Source: Candidatus Aalborgicola defluviihabitans (GTDB lineage: Bacteria > Pseudomonadota > Gammaproteobacteria > Burkholderiales > Burkholderiaceae_C). From it: 64,000 nucleotides of DNA. A model generated the notes under the pieces. The model ran no database searches. It was not told where the DNA came from and saw nothing but the letters and a program-made list of their open reading frames with translations. Positions 9,443 to 21,227 of this stretch are shown here, piece after piece. The position numbers and the translations under genes are program-made. The DNA is taken from positions 930,001 through 994,000 of the forward strand of contig JADIXX010000003.1 in NCBI GenBank assembly GCA_016705575.1, written 5' to 3'. Each line of letters opens with the position of its first letter. Position 1 is the stretch's first letter.

Positions 9443-11152
9443 TTAGCTGGCTGGCGACGTATCGCCCCCTGGTTCCGGCGCGGCGGCGTTTAAACCACTG
9501 GCCAGGTCGGGGAAAAGTTGGGATTCGCCTACCAGATGCACCAGGCCGCAGCGCCGGGCAATGTCCATCGGTTGGTGGGCAAGACCGCACACGATCAGGC
9601 GAACGTGGGCCTTGGCGCAGGCATGGGCCAGGTCCAGCAGTGTGTCGGCACCGGAGGAGTCGATGTAGATCAGGTTCTTCAGGTCCAGCACCAGCGCGCG
9701 CTGTGGCAGATGGTCTTGTAGTTCCTCAATCAACTTGACAGCACCAAAAAACAGGGCGCCGTACAGGCGGTGGGCCTGAACCCCGGGGTCGGCCAGCGTC
9801 ACAGGTTCGCTGCGCGTGAGGCTCGATATCCGGTAGATGAACGTAAGGCATGCGGCCACCAGACCCACCTCAACCGCCACGGTCAGGTCAAACACCACGG
9901 TCAGAAAAAATACCGATAGCAAGGTGATGCGGTATGGCACGCGGTATTGACGCAGGTGCACAAATTCGCGCCATTCGCCCATGTTCCAGGCCACAAACAT
10001 CAAAATGGCTGCCATGGCTGCCAGCGGAATATTGCGAGCCAGCGGTGCGGCCAGCAGCACGACGAGCAGCAGGGTCATGGCGTGCACCACGCCGGCTATC
10101 GGGCTGTTGGCACCGCTTTTGATGTTGGTCACCGTGCGGGCAATGGTGCCGGTAGCGGGCATGCCGCCAAAAAACGGGGTGACAAAGTTGGCAATGCCCT
10201 GCGCCATCAACTCCTGGTTGGGGTCGTGGCGTTCGCCAATCATGCCGTCGGCCACGCGGGCGCACAACAACGATTCGATGGAGCCCAGCAGGGCCAGCGT
10301 GGTAGCGGGAATAAACAGAAAACGTGCCGTGCTCCAAGAGAACTCCGGCCATTGCAGCGCCGGTAGTGCCGAAGGGATTCCGCCAAAGCGGCTGCCAATG
10401 GTTTCCACGGGCAGTTGCAACAACGCCACGCACAGGGTGGCCAGTACCAGCGCCACCACCGAACCCGGCACCAGCAACAAGTGCTTTGCCCAGTGATAGC
10501 GTCTCTCCAACCGGGGAATGGCCAACTGCCACACCACGATCAACAGCAGGCAGGCCAATGCCAATGCTGCTGCATTCAGGTTCAGGCTGGGCAGGGCATG
10601 GTGCAGCGTGGACAGGATGCCGAAAAAATCGGCCGGCATGTTCTGCACCTGCAGGCCCAGAAATTCCTTGATTTGCGACACCGCAATCAGCACTGCAATA
10701 CCGTTGGTAAAACCAATCACCACAGAAATGGGGATGAAGCGGATCAGCGTGCCGGCCTTGAAGAATCCCATGGCAAATTGCATGACCCCGGACATAGCAG
10801 TGGCAATGATCAGGTTGGCCAGGCCGTAGCGTTCCACAATGCCGTACACAATGACGATGAATGCCCCCGCCGGCCCGCCAATCTGCACCCGGCTGCCGCC
10901 CAATACCGCAATCAACAAGCCAGCAATGATGGCGGTAAACAGGCCGGCCTCTGGCTTGAGCCCGCTGGCTATGGCAAATGCCATGGCCAGTGGCAGTGCC
11001 ACCACGCCAACGGTAATGCCGGCGCCCACGTCCTGTGCAAAAAGCTGGCGGTTGTAGCCCTGCAATGCGGCTACGATGCGGGGGCGAAACCAGTGCGATC
11101 GGGGTGGTGTTGGTGCACTGATTGGTGCGCCGGGTGTGGGTAGGTCTGCCAT
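9443..11152 (-). CDS. SulP family inorganic anion transporter
   Basis: A 569-residue inner-membrane protein with the SulP core: AQDVGAGITVGVVALPLAMAFAIASG, then QIGGPAGAFIV, FTNGIAVLIA and the conserved FFGGMPATGTIARTVTNIKSGA. Ten or more hydrophobic segments fill residues 40-420. A cytoplasmic STAS domain follows (about residues 440-550) with LVLDLKNLIYIDSSGADTL, including the DSSG loop. Sulfate or bicarbonate uptake is the usual role of this family; the sequence does not decide the substrate. It is followed upstream on the same strand by the DUF1275 gene (8 bp apart), suggesting an operon. Confidence 0.93.
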   Translation of the reverse strand: MADLPTPGAPISAPTPPRSHWFRPRIVAALQGYNRQLFAQDVGAGITVGVVALPLAMAFAIASGLKPEAGLFTAIIAGLLIAVLGGSRVQIGGPAGAFIVIVYGIVERYGLANLIIATAMSGVMQFAMGFFKAGTLIRFIPISVVIGFTNGIAVLIAVSQIKEFLGLQVQNMPADFFGILSTLHHALPSLNLNAAALALACLLLIVVWQLAIPRLERRYHWAKHLLLVPGSVVALVLATLCVALLQLPVETIGSRFGGIPSALPALQWPEFSWSTARFLFIPATTLALLGSIESLLCARVADGMIGERHDPNQELMAQGIANFVTPFFGGMPATGTIARTVTNIKSGANSPIAGVVHAMTLLLVVLLAAPLARNIPLAAMAAILMFVAWNMGEWREFVHLRQYRVPYRITLLSVFFLTVVFDLTVAVEVGLVAACLTFIYRISSLTRSEPVTLADPGVQAHRLYGALFFGAVKLIEELQDHLPQRALVLDLKNLIYIDSSGADTLLDLAHACAKAHVRLIVCGLAHQPMDIARRCGLVHLVGESQLFPDLASGLNAAAPEPGGDTSPAS

Positions 11153-11160
11153 GGTTGGTG

Positions 11161-11973
11161 TTACTCGCCACCCGCCACGTTAGGGCCAGACGCAAACCGC
11201 CCGTTACGAACATCGTCCAACAAAGGCCCCAGCGTCAACACCATCAGCATAACGGCCAGCGGAACCGTGGCCACGTAGCCATAAGTTTTGAAGCCGACGG
11301 CGCCAAGCAGGGCGCCAGTGAAAAAACTGCCGACCAGCAGCGCGTGGATACGCAGCTTGGCCCGGTTAGCCACCACCTTGTTGGCAAGCTGAGAGCGGTT
11401 GAAATAGAACACCTTACCCAATTCGATGCCCAGGTCGGTGATCAGCCCGGTGACATGGGTGGTGCGAATTTCGGCGTGGGACACTTTGGTGATGACCGCG
11501 TTTTGCAGCCCCATGATGAAGCACAACAACAGCACGGTCACAGGCACCAGCAGATCAGCAAAACGACCGATGGCGGCACCAAACAGGCCAAACACCAGCA
11601 GCAGAGCGGCCTCCAGTAACAGCGGGCGCGCAAAAGCGCTGCGCATCTGGCGGCGCTGGCTCCAGTTTACGATCCAGACCGTGGTCATTGACCCCAGTAC
11701 AAAGGCCAGCACCAGGGCCACGCCGGCTGCTGCCAGCTGAACCTTGCCCAGCACCAGGTTGTCGGCCACCGAAGACACAATGCCCGACATGTGCGAGGTG
11801 TACTGCCCCACTGCCAAAAAGCCGCCCGCGTTGGTGGCACCCGCAACCCCGCACAGCGTGCAACCCAGACGCAGATTGGTCTTGGCGCTGCGGTGGGTGT
11901 CGGCCCACCAATGGATGCGGTGGCTCACGGTGGTCTTTAGTGAATCCGCATGCCCGGTGTGGCGCCGGGCCAT
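11161..11973 (-). CDS. DUF1275 (YoaK family) membrane protein
   Basis: A 270-residue predicted inner-membrane protein with about six hydrophobic segments and the DUF1275 hallmarks [20 protein letters not shown] near residue 45 and [11 protein letters not shown]...RTTHVTG near residue 165. The listed ATG lies inside the 3' end of metG. A GTG at 11928, just after the metG stop, is an alternative start that would remove 15 residues. Function is unknown; the family is sometimes described as a possible small-molecule or ion transporter. It is located between metG and the SulP gene in a same-strand run. Confidence 0.87.
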   Translation of the reverse strand: MARRHTGHADSLKTTVSHRIHWWADTHRSAKTNLRLGCTLCGVAGATNAGGFLAVGQYTSHMSGIVSSVADNLVLGKVQLAAAGVALVLAFVLGSMTTVWIVNWSQRRQMRSAFARPLLLEAALLLVFGLFGAAIGRFADLLVPVTVLLLCFIMGLQNAVITKVSHAEIRTTHVTGLITDLGIELGKVFYFNRSQLANKVVANRAKLRIHALLVGSFFTGALLGAVGFKTYGYVATVPLAVMLMVLTLGPLLDDVRNGRFASGPNVAGGE

Positions 11974-14102
11974 GGGTTGAGGATGTAGATGCCGGGGTTG
12001 GCTGCCTCATCGCCGTGGCTGGCGGCCAGAACCATGCCCTCGCTCATGCCAAATTTCATCTTGCGCGGCGCCAGGTTGGCCACCATCACGGTCAGCTGGC
12101 CCACCAGTTGCGCGGGTTGGTACATGCTGGCAATGCCGCTGAATACGTTGCGGGTTTTGGGTTGGCCGGCCTCGTCCTTTTCGCCCACGTCCAGGGTCAG
12201 GCGCAATAGTTTGGTAGAGCCTTCCACCGCTTCGCAATTCACAATTTTGGCAATGCGCAGGTCGATTTTGGCAAAGTCGTCAATGCTGATGGTGGGCGCC
12301 AGCGCCTCGCCGCCGGGGGCGTTGGGGTCCACCGGGGTAGCGGGGGTTACCTTCTTTGCTCTGGCTTTAGGAGCGGACTGTGTAGATTCTGCGAGGGCTG
12401 GAGGCTCTTTTGGTTCAAAGAGTGCATCCAGCTGCTCGGGTATGACGCGCTGCATCAGGTGCTGGTAAGGCTGAATAGCGGCCACGTCACCCGCCACAGT
12501 CCACTGCTGCATGCTGATACCGACAAATTTTTCCACGGCTGCGGCCAGAGACGGCAGTATGGGAGCCAAGTAACGGGTCAGCACCGCAAAGGTGTTGATA
12601 AGCACCGAGCACACCTGGTGCAGGGCTTCGTTGTTGGCTGTGTCTTTGGCCAGGTCCCAGGGTTTGTTCTGGTCCACATAGGCGTTGACCTTGTCGGCCA
12701 GCGCCATGATCTCGCGGGTGGCTTTGCCGAACTCGCGAGTTTCGTACATTTGGGCCAGCGCGGGGGCTGCTTCGCGGATTTCATGCAGCAGGGCGCTCCC
12801 TGACACGCCAAACTGATGGGTGAGTTTGCCGTCAAAACGCTTGGTCAGGAAGCCTGCGGCACGCGAAGCTATGTTCACGTACTTGCCAATCAAATCGCTG
12901 TTGACGCGAAGCATGAAATCGTCTGCATTGAAATCAATGTCTTCGTTGCGTGCTGACAGCTTGGCCGCGAGGTAGTAGCGCAGCCATTCGGCGTTCATGC
13001 CCAGCTTGAGGTACTTGAGTGGATCCAGCCCGGTACCGCGGCTCTTGCTCATTTTCTCGCCGTTGTTCACGGTCAAAAAGCCGTGCACAAACACGTTGTT
13101 GGGCGTCTTGCGGCCGCTGAACTTCAGCGTAGCGGGCCAGAACAGGGTGTGAAAGGTCACGATGTCTTTGCCAATAAAGTGGTACTGCTCCAGCGCCGGG
13201 TTGGCCATGTAGGCGTCGTAGCTCTGACCGCGCTTGTTGACGAGCAGGTCTTTCAGGCTGGCCAGGTAGCCAATGGGCGCGTCCAGCCATACATAAAAAT
13301 ATTTGCCCGGCGCGTCGGGAATCTCAATGCCAAAGTAGGGTGCATCGCGGCTGATATCCCAGTCGCCCAGGCCTTCACTTTGGGTGCCATCCGGGTTGGT
13401 GCGCACGCTGAACCATTCTTTGACCTTGTTGGCCACTTCGGGCTGCAGCCGGGGCTTGCCGCTTTCGTCGTTGCCTTGTGTCCACTCTTGCAAAAACTCC
13501 ACACAGCGTGGGTCCGACAGTTTGAAGAAGAAATGCTCAGAGTTCTTGAGCACCGGCGTGGCGCCCGACAGGGCCGAAAACGGTTTGATCAAGTCGGTGG
13601 GGGCATACACCGCACCGCACACTTCGCAGTTGTCGCCGTACTGGTCTTGGGCGTGGCACTTGGGGCATTCGCCTTTGATGTAGCGGTCGGGCAGGAACAT
13701 ATTTTTCTCGGGGTCGAAAAACTGTTCAATGGTGCGTGTCTCAATCAGCGAACCATCGGCGTTGTCGCGCAAGTCGCGGTAAATCTGGCGCGCCAGCGCG
13801 TGGTTCTCGGGTGAGTCGGTGCTGCTCCAGTTGTCAAAACTGATGTGAAAGCCGTCCAAGTACTGCGTGCGGCCAGCCGCAATGTCAGCCACAAATTGTT
13901 GTGGCGTTTGACCGGCCTTTTCAGCCGCAATCATGATGGGCGCACCGTGGGTGTCGTCGGCACAGCAAAAATCGACCGCGTTGCCCTGCATACGCTGATA
14001 CCGCACCCAGATGTCGGCCTGGATGTACTCCATGATGTGGCCGATGTGGAATTTGCCGTTGGCGTAAGGCAGGGCGGTGGTGACGAAGAGTTGGCGTGAC
14101 AT
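11937..14102 (-). CDS. metG: Methionyl-tRNA synthetase
   Basis: A 721-residue class I synthetase that charges tRNA-Met in the cytoplasm. It has the HIGH signature ([15 protein letters not shown] near residue 16), a Cys4 zinc knuckle ([18 protein letters not shown]) near residue 150 and the [10 protein letters not shown] loop near residue 340. A Pro/Ala-rich linker leads to a C-terminal EMAP/Trbp111-type tRNA-binding domain ([20 protein letters not shown]). Length agrees with dimeric MetG of proteobacteria. Its 3' end overlaps the start of the DUF1275 gene. Confidence 0.98.
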   Translation of the reverse strand: MSRQLFVTTALPYANGKFHIGHIMEYIQADIWVRYQRMQGNAVDFCCADDTHGAPIMIAAEKAGQTPQQFVADIAAGRTQYLDGFHISFDNWSSTDSPENHALARQIYRDLRDNADGSLIETRTIEQFFDPEKNMFLPDRYIKGECPKCHAQDQYGDNCEVCGAVYAPTDLIKPFSALSGATPVLKNSEHFFFKLSDPRCVEFLQEWTQGNDESGKPRLQPEVANKVKEWFSVRTNPDGTQSEGLGDWDISRDAPYFGIEIPDAPGKYFYVWLDAPIGYLASLKDLLVNKRGQSYDAYMANPALEQYHFIGKDIVTFHTLFWPATLKFSGRKTPNNVFVHGFLTVNNGEKMSKSRGTGLDPLKYLKLGMNAEWLRYYLAAKLSARNEDIDFNADDFMLRVNSDLIGKYVNIASRAAGFLTKRFDGKLTHQFGVSGSALLHEIREAAPALAQMYETREFGKATREIMALADKVNAYVDQNKPWDLAKDTANNEALHQVCSVLINTFAVLTRYLAPILPSLAAAVEKFVGISMQQWTVAGDVAAIQPYQHLMQRVIPEQLDALFEPKEPPALAESTQSAPKARAKKVTPATPVDPNAPGGEALAPTISIDDFAKIDLRIAKIVNCEAVEGSTKLLRLTLDVGEKDEAGQPKTRNVFSGIASMYQPAQLVGQLTVMVANLAPRKMKFGMSEGMVLAASHGDEAANPGIYILNPWPGATPGMRIH

Positions 14103-14329
14103 GGGAACGAGACTTTCAGGAGACAGTCAGAGATTTTAGTCGTGTGGCCTCAATACACGGTAACTCACCGCACCGTGGGGCACATGCACCCCGTAAGTTT
14201 GGTGAAATCTACATGCCGTAACTTCAAGTTACTTCGGTAGGAGTATTCGAACAGATTCCCGCATTGGATTAGGCAGTTGCGTAAGCTACCTTCAAAGCCG
14301 TATTATTTTTTAAACCACTAGGAGACGAT

Positions 14330-14836
14330 ATGTCGAAAATGGCAAATGGACTGGTAGCTGTCGCTTTAATGGCGGCAACCGTTGCGCAAGCTGACTATGT
14401 GAGTGGATATCTGGGGCAGCGAGATGCAATGTATATGTACGGCATGAATGTGACCCAGCGGGTCTCCAAGGAATTTTGGGGGATCAATTGTGACGTATTT
14501 CAAGTGGTATTCAAAATGGATACGGGTAGTACCGATTTCAGGTACGTGCAGACCAATTCATCAGCAGTTGCCAACACCTTGAGTGCGCGGACCTGGTTCC
14601 CAGACACGATTTTTTCATATCAGAGCCCTTTTGCATACAACCTGTCCAATACGGCGACGTACAAGGTATACGGTTTTGAGTCAGGCGTTTACAACGGCAA
14701 TGCCAGCATTGGCCGCGGCACCTTCTTTGCGTATTGCTTTTCTACCAACCCAAATGCTTATGTATTTTTGTGGGACGGCGAGTCTTGCCGTATTAAATAC
14801 TCTAACGGATCCAGTGTGGCCTCCGTTTGCATGTAA
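14330..14836 (+). CDS. Small secreted protein of unknown function
   Basis: A 168-residue protein preceded by a good ribosome site (AGGAG, 5 bases before the ATG). Residues 1-21 look like a Sec signal peptide ending AQA. The mature part is rich in Tyr, Phe, Ser and Asn and has four cysteines (C54, one in FAYCFS, one in ESCRIK, and one next to last), enough for two disulfides. The pattern suggests a beta-rich periplasmic or extracellular protein. I do not recognise the family. The gene stands alone between metG and the patatin gene, and its base composition is more AT-rich than its neighbours, so it may be acquired. Confidence 0.75.
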   Translation: MSKMANGLVAVALMAATVAQADYVSGYLGQRDAMYMYGMNVTQRVSKEFWGINCDVFQVVFKMDTGSTDFRYVQTNSSAVANTLSARTWFPDTIFSYQSPFAYNLSNTATYKVYGFESGVYNGNASIGRGTFFAYCFSTNPNAYVFLWDGESCRIKYSNGSSVASVCM

Positions 14837-14879
14837 TCCGTCTTGAATTATTCTTTCCAGCTGAGGTGTAGTTGAAGTG

Positions 14880-16163
14880 TCAGCGCAACCGCAACGGGTC
14901 TTTGCGCCGGTCTTGCCGCGCTGCGGGCAGGGCATCCTGCGGTGGGGCAATGGCCTTGGGGTCGCACCAGCTAAAAAAGGCGCAGACCTCGGCGCGCTGT
15001 CGCTGTGTGTCGGCATACCCCAGACCCATCAGCTCGCGGGTATAGCCGGATTCAAACAACAGGTAGCTGGCCAGGGCCGACCCTTTGACGTCAGCTTTGC
15101 GTGAAGACACTCCTACTCCGCCGAGCATGGTGCGCACCCCGTGGGGCAGGGTGTCAATGTGTTTGCTGGCCACTACGTCCAGTCGCTCGCTGGGAGAGAT
15201 GACCAGCAGTTCCAGTGGGCGCAGGGCGCTGGTCTGGCGCAAGGCTTCGGGCACCAGGTTGATGGTGTGGTTGATGCGCCGGGCACGCTCCACGTCCACC
15301 GCCAGCGCGTCCAGGAATATGTTGGACAGGGCATGGCCGGCAATCTGTGCAATGGAGGGGTAGGCGTTGCTGCTCAGTGCGTTGACCTCATTCTTGGGCT
15401 CGTGCATGCGCCCAGCCCCCACCACCAAAATGCGTTCGGCCCCCAGGTGGATGGCGGGTGAACAGGGCGCCGACTGGCGCATGGATCCGTCACCAAAGTA
15501 CTCGTCGTGGCCATTGATATGCAATTGTGTGGCGGGAAACACGAACGGAATGGCGCTGGATGCCAGCAAGTGCGCATGGGTGATCTTGTCGCGCACCGAC
15601 TGGCGCTGGCTGCGCACCCAGGGCATCAGGCGCTTATCCGCCTCGAAAAACGTGACGTGTTCGCCCGAGCTGTAGCTCGATGCCGTAACCGCCAGCGCCT
15701 GCATGTGCCCTTGGCTGATCAGCTCCGGCAGGCGTTCCAAGGGCACCAGGCGCTGCAGCAATTCTGCCAGCGGCGAATTGTCCAGTAGCGAGCGCGGTTT
15801 GACCCGACGCCACTTAGCCAGCACCCATCCCAGGGATAGAAGTGTCAGCCACTTTGCGCCTGAGCGCAGCATATCCAGGTGCCCGGCGCGGTAGACCTGG
15901 TCGGCGTGAAAACCCCGCCAGGTGGCAGCAATCATGCGTACTGTGGCGTCAAAATTATCGGCACCACAGGCCAGCGCAGAGGCGTTGATGGCGCCGGCCG
16001 AGGTACCCGTGATGATGGGGAATGGGTTGGGTTCATTGCCGGCTCCGCATTCCAGCCGGATGTCGGCAATGGCTTCCAGTACACCCACCTGGTAGGCCGC
16101 GCGGGCCCCGCCACCGGTAAGCAAAAGTCCGGCAGGATGGGGGTGGGAAATGGCCTCGGACAT
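14880..16163 (-). CDS. Patatin-like phospholipase family protein
   Basis: A 427-residue protein with the patatin Ser-Asp dyad: oxyanion loop TGGGARAAYQVGVLEAI near residue 16, nucleophile elbow GTSAG near residue 55, and the Asp motif DGSMRQSAP near residue 220. No signal peptide is seen. Patatin-family enzymes hydrolyse acyl groups from phospholipids or other lipids; the substrate here is unknown. The 200 residues after the Asp motif are longer than a minimal patatin domain, as in other proteobacterial members. It diverges from apbC/mrp, with 119 bp between the two starts. Confidence 0.92.
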   Translation of the reverse strand: MSEAISHPHPAGLLLTGGGARAAYQVGVLEAIADIRLECGAGNEPNPFPIITGTSAGAINASALACGADNFDATVRMIAATWRGFHADQVYRAGHLDMLRSGAKWLTLLSLGWVLAKWRRVKPRSLLDNSPLAELLQRLVPLERLPELISQGHMQALAVTASSYSSGEHVTFFEADKRLMPWVRSQRQSVRDKITHAHLLASSAIPFVFPATQLHINGHDEYFGDGSMRQSAPCSPAIHLGAERILVVGAGRMHEPKNEVNALSSNAYPSIAQIAGHALSNIFLDALAVDVERARRINHTINLVPEALRQTSALRPLELLVISPSERLDVVASKHIDTLPHGVRTMLGGVGVSSRKADVKGSALASYLLFESGYTRELMGLGYADTQRQRAEVCAFFSWCDPKAIAPPQDALPAARQDRRKDPLRLR

Positions 16164-16282
16164 ACAACCATTATCGGGTGCGGTACTGAGTTGTAAACGT
16201 ACTGTCTGTCTGAACGTGACGGGGGTAAACCCGTGCAGCGAGAAGGGTTCGGTAGACTATACCGATATTCAGGAGAATTTGA

Positions 16283-17374
<1,092 letters not shown>

Positions 17375-17411
17375 TGATGCAATCACTTACCGCGTACGCC
17401 CACTGTCCTCC

Positions 17412-18227
17412 ATGTTGAAGTTATTCCTTGCCAGCCTTGCGCTGGTCGCCTGCACGGGCGCACACGCATTCAAGCTTTACTCCGAACACGCCATCCTTGT
17501 CAGCGATGAAACTGGCCAAATTTTGTTTGAAAAGGGCGCTGACGCCGCTGTGCCGATCGCCTCGTTGACCAAGTTGATGACCGCCATGGTGGTGCTCGAC
17601 AGTCGGCCTGCCATGAACGAGGTGTTGGCCATTGACGAATCGGATGTGGATGAACTCAAGCACAGCAAGTCACACGTGCCAGTGGGCGCCAAACTGACCC
17701 GCCACGACGTGCTGCGCTTGGCCCTGATGTCGTCAGACAACCGCGCTGCAGCCGCCCTGGCCCGTACCTACCACGGTGGCCCACAAGCCTTTTTTGGTGC
17801 GGTGCATGCCAAGCTGAAGATGCTGGGCATGACTAACACCGTCATCAAGGAACCGTCGGGCCTGTCACCGGAGAACACCTCTACCGCCGCTGACCTGGCC
17901 AAGTTGGCGCAAGCCGCATCGCATTACCCCGAGATTGCAGACATCACCACCAACGCGTCAGATGTGGTGCGCATGAATGGCCGCAATGTGGTGTTCCACA
18001 ACACCAACCGGCTGGTGGGTGCGCGCGGTTGGGACATTTTGCTGTCCAAGACCGGCTTTACCAATGAGGCCGGGCGCTGCCTGATCATGCGCATCAAACA
18101 AGCGGGTAAAAGCGCTACTTTGGTGTTGCTCAATGCGTCGGGTAACGCTTCGCGCCAAGCCGATGCCTTAAGTCTGCGCCGTTTGATTGGCGGCAATCTC
18201 TCGGCCAAGCGCATTTCCATTCGCTAG
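17412..18227 (+). CDS. pbpG: D-alanyl-D-alanine endopeptidase (PBP7 type)
   Basis: A 271-residue low-molecular-mass penicillin-binding protein that cleaves peptidoglycan cross-links in the periplasm. I start at the ATG at 17412, which gives a signal peptide MLKLFLASLALVACTGAHAF; the open frame extends upstream into apbC without family similarity. The active-site motifs are SLTKLM (SxxK), SDN and KTGF, all in the expected order. There is no clear ribosome site. An internal alternative start would destroy the signal peptide. The C-terminus (SAKRISIR) lacks an added anchor domain. Confidence 0.93.
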   Translation: MLKLFLASLALVACTGAHAFKLYSEHAILVSDETGQILFEKGADAAVPIASLTKLMTAMVVLDSRPAMNEVLAIDESDVDELKHSKSHVPVGAKLTRHDVLRLALMSSDNRAAAALARTYHGGPQAFFGAVHAKLKMLGMTNTVIKEPSGLSPENTSTAADLAKLAQAASHYPEIADITTNASDVVRMNGRNVVFHNTNRLVGARGWDILLSKTGFTNEAGRCLIMRIKQAGKSATLVLLNASGNASRQADALSLRRLIGGNLSAKRISIR

Positions 18228-18296
18228 GGGCCAGCAGCCTGCGCGCATGAGACCCCATGCGTCGTGTGGCCCACGCGAATGCGCTAAGGTAGGGCC

Positions 18297-20825
18297 ATGA
18301 CCATTTCTTTCTGGAGCCTGGGCTGGCGCACCCTGTGGCGCGATCTGCGCTCGGGCGATTTGCGCCTCTTGATCATCGCCGTGACTCTGGCCGTGGCGGC
18401 CCTGACCGCCGTGGGGTTCTTTGCCGACCGGCTCAAGGGAGGCTTGGCCCGCGATGCGCGCCAACTTCTTGGCGGTGATGCCGTGGTGTCCAGCGACAAC
18501 CCGCCGCCGCCAGCGTTTGTGGACAAGGCGCGCAGCCTGGGGCTGGCGGTGGTGTCCACCGCCGGTTTCCCCACCATGGCCCGCGCCAGTGATGCGCAGG
18601 GTGGTGCCGCCAAGCTGGTAGCGCTCAAGGTAGTGGAGCCGGGTTACCCGCTGCGTGGTGCCTTGCGTGTGGCCAGTGCGCCTGATTCGCCTGACGCCCT
18701 CACCCGGGCCATTCCAGAGCCTGGCCAAGCTTGGGTGGACGCTTCCCTGCTCGAGACTCTGGGTGTTGCTATGGGTGACGCCTTGTTGTTGGGCGAATCA
18801 CGCCTGACCATAGCCAAAATTATCGTAGTGGAGCCGGACCGGGGCGCTGGCTTTATGAGCTTTGCACCACGCGTAATGATCAACACCCGCGACCTTGCCG
18901 CCACCCAACTCATACAACCCGCCAGCCGCGTGACCTACCGCATGGCGGTGGCTGGTGAAGATAAACCAGTGGAAGGCTTTGTGGCCTGGGCCGATACGCA
19001 AGTCAAAGAGTCCAGTACCAACGGCTTGCGCGGCATTCGCGTGGAATCGCTGCAAAGCGGGCGCCCCGAGATGAGCCAGACGTTGGACCGCGCTGACAAG
19101 TTCCTCAGCCTGGTGGCCCTGCTGGCTGCCCTGCTCAGTGCCGTGGCTGTGGCGCTTTCGGCGCGCGCTTTTGCGGCCAGCCACCTGGATGACTGCGCCA
19201 TGCTGCGCGTGCTGGGCTTGAGCCAACGCACCATTGCAGCCGGCTATGCCTACGAGTTCACGCTGGTGGGTTGCTTTGCCAGCGCGTTGGGGGTGTTGCT
19301 GGGCTATTGCGTGCACTATCTGTTTGTTTTGCTGCTGGCAGGTCTGGTGGATGCGGCGCTGCCAGGAGCCACCATCTGGCCGGTGCTGTTGGGCCTGGGC
19401 ATGGGGCTGACCTTGCTGTTGGCCTTTGGCCTGCCGCCGGTGTTGCAACTGGCCAGCGTGCCACCGCTGCGCGTGATTCGCCGCGATGTGGGCAACCTCA
19501 AGCCCGCCTCGCTGGGTGTGCTGGCTGTGGGTGTACTCGGCTTTGCCGCCCTGTTGCTGGCCGCTAGTAGTGACATCAAGTTGGGCCTGATTGCGGTGGG
19601 GGGGTTCGCTGCTGCGGTGGTGGTGTTTGCAGCCCTGAGCTGGTTGGCCGTCAAGGCACTGCGCTGGAGTGTGAACGAGGCTACCGCACCACGCTGGCTG
19701 GTGTTGGCCACGCGGCAGATGTCGGCACGGCCCGCCTACACCGTGGTGCAGGTCAGTGCGCTGGCCGTAGGCCTGCTGGCTCTGGTGCTGCTGGTGCTGC
19801 TGCGCACCGACCTGATCAGCAGTTGGCGTCGCGCTACGCCGCCCGATGCGCCAAATCGCTTTGTCATCAATGTCATGCCAGAGCAGTCAGACGCGTTTCA
19901 AAAAATGCTCAAAGGTGCCGGGGTGGAGCGCTTTGACTGGTATCCCATGATCCGCGGCCGACTGGTGGCGGTGAATGGTCGTACCGTTACTCCGGACGAT
20001 TTTGTGGATGATCGCGCCAAGCGGCTGGTGGATCGCGAGTTCAACGTCTCTTTCAACGCTACGCTGCCGCAGAAGAATGAAGTGGTTGGCGGGCAATGGA
20101 AATCCGAAGAATTAGGTGCCATCAGCATGGAGGAGGGTATTGCCAAAACCCTGAACCTGCACGTGGGTGATACGCTGCGTTTTGACATGGGTGGTATGCA
20201 GACTGAATCCAAAATTACCTCGCTGCGCAAGGTGGATTGGGGCTCGATGCGGGCCAACTTCTTTGTCATGTACCCGGTGAGCCGCCTGGACAACGTACCC
20301 ACCACCTACATGGGCGCCTTCAAGGCCCCGGCCAGCAAAGGGTTTGACAACGCCCTGGTGCATCAGTTTCCCAACGTGACCAATGTGGATATGACCACCA
20401 CTATTGCCCAAGTGCAGCGTGTGCTGGAGCAAGTCATCAGCGCGGTGGAATTCCTGTTTGGCTTCACCCTGGCCGCCGGGCTGGTGGTGTTGTTCGCCGC
20501 CGTAACCGCCACGCGGGAGGAGCGCGCCCGCGAGTACGCCATCATGCGGGCGGTGGGTGCGCGCGGCAGCCTGTTGCGCCAAGTGCAGCGCGCCGAGCTG
20601 GCTGGCGTGGGTGTGTTGGCGGGCTTTCTGGCGTCTATTGTGGCGGCTGCCGTCGGTTGGGCGCTGGCGCGCTATGTGTTCGAGTTTGAGTGGACGGTAT
20701 CCCTGTGGGTGCCGCTGCTGGGTGCTCTTGCTGGGGCGCTGCTGGCGCTGGCAGCCGGGTGGTGGGGCCTGCGCGAGGTGCTGCAGCGCCCGGTCATGGA
20801 AACGCTGCGCCAGGCGGCAAGCTGA
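18297..20825 (+). CDS. FtsX-like ABC transporter permease (YbbP type)
   Basis: An 842-residue inner-membrane protein with one N-terminal helix (LLIIAVTLAVAALTAVGFF), a large periplasmic MacB-like region, a block of helices in the middle, a second periplasmic region, and the C-terminal FtsX core (YAIMRAVGARGSLLRQVQRAE). This duplicated arrangement is that of YbbP-type permeases, which partner with an ATPase such as YbbA. No ATPase gene is adjacent. Such systems usually act on lipoproteins or lipids; the role here is not decided by sequence. Confidence 0.9.
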   Translation: MTISFWSLGWRTLWRDLRSGDLRLLIIAVTLAVAALTAVGFFADRLKGGLARDARQLLGGDAVVSSDNPPPPAFVDKARSLGLAVVSTAGFPTMARASDAQGGAAKLVALKVVEPGYPLRGALRVASAPDSPDALTRAIPEPGQAWVDASLLETLGVAMGDALLLGESRLTIAKIIVVEPDRGAGFMSFAPRVMINTRDLAATQLIQPASRVTYRMAVAGEDKPVEGFVAWADTQVKESSTNGLRGIRVESLQSGRPEMSQTLDRADKFLSLVALLAALLSAVAVALSARAFAASHLDDCAMLRVLGLSQRTIAAGYAYEFTLVGCFASALGVLLGYCVHYLFVLLLAGLVDAALPGATIWPVLLGLGMGLTLLLAFGLPPVLQLASVPPLRVIRRDVGNLKPASLGVLAVGVLGFAALLLAASSDIKLGLIAVGGFAAAVVVFAALSWLAVKALRWSVNEATAPRWLVLATRQMSARPAYTVVQVSALAVGLLALVLLVLLRTDLISSWRRATPPDAPNRFVINVMPEQSDAFQKMLKGAGVERFDWYPMIRGRLVAVNGRTVTPDDFVDDRAKRLVDREFNVSFNATLPQKNEVVGGQWKSEELGAISMEEGIAKTLNLHVGDTLRFDMGGMQTESKITSLRKVDWGSMRANFFVMYPVSRLDNVPTTYMGAFKAPASKGFDNALVHQFPNVTNVDMTTTIAQVQRVLEQVISAVEFLFGFTLAAGLVVLFAAVTATREERAREYAIMRAVGARGSLLRQVQRAELAGVGVLAGFLASIVAAAVGWALARYVFEFEWTVSLWVPLLGALAGALLALAAGWWGLREVLQRPVMETLRQAAS

Positions 20826-20908
20826 ATGCTGTAGCCGAATGTAAGAATATTTGCATTGCGTAGGCGCTCGTATTAAAAAGCCACTTTCCTTGTTTGGAAC
20901 TTGGCAAC

Positions 20909-21103
20909 GTGGAACCTTTCGACAAAGCACACACACTGGAACAGGATCTGGCGCACCTGGCAAGAGACGTTGAGCGCCTGCGGGATGCGCTGGTCCTTTT
21001 TTCGCTGGCCGTATCCGATCTGCAGTTTGAATCCGACTTTGCTTCCCGCGAACGCATCAGCCAGGTTACCGACACATTGCTGGAACGCATCAAGTCGGGT
21101 TGA
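20909..21103 (+). CDS. Small helical protein of unknown function
   Basis: A 64-residue frame read from GTG at 20909 (GGA about 10 bases upstream); a TTG at 20894 would add five residues. The product is highly charged and predicted helical (HTLEQDLAHLARDVERLRDAL, then ASRERISQVTDTLLERI), with heptad-like leucines suggesting a short coiled coil. No family recognised. Codon use is plausible for a real gene, but there is no independent proof. It lies alone between the FtsX-like permease and the AhpD-like gene. Confidence 0.5.
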   Translation: MEPFDKAHTLEQDLAHLARDVERLRDALVLFSLAVSDLQFESDFASRERISQVTDTLLERIKSG

Positions 21104-21227
21104 GAGGCCGTGTTCGTCGCTGCGCGTATTGACGTAGCGCAAAGCAATAACATACCCACTGGGGTATATTGGAGGAACTTGAAGGCCTAACACGGATCTT
21201 CGCGCTTTGAAACGAACAGGACCCCTT

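Noticed and set aside
9888..11213. A 441-residue minus-strand frame in a second phase
   Set aside because: Same strand but shifted relative to the SulP transporter, which has clear motifs; this frame is only its shadow.
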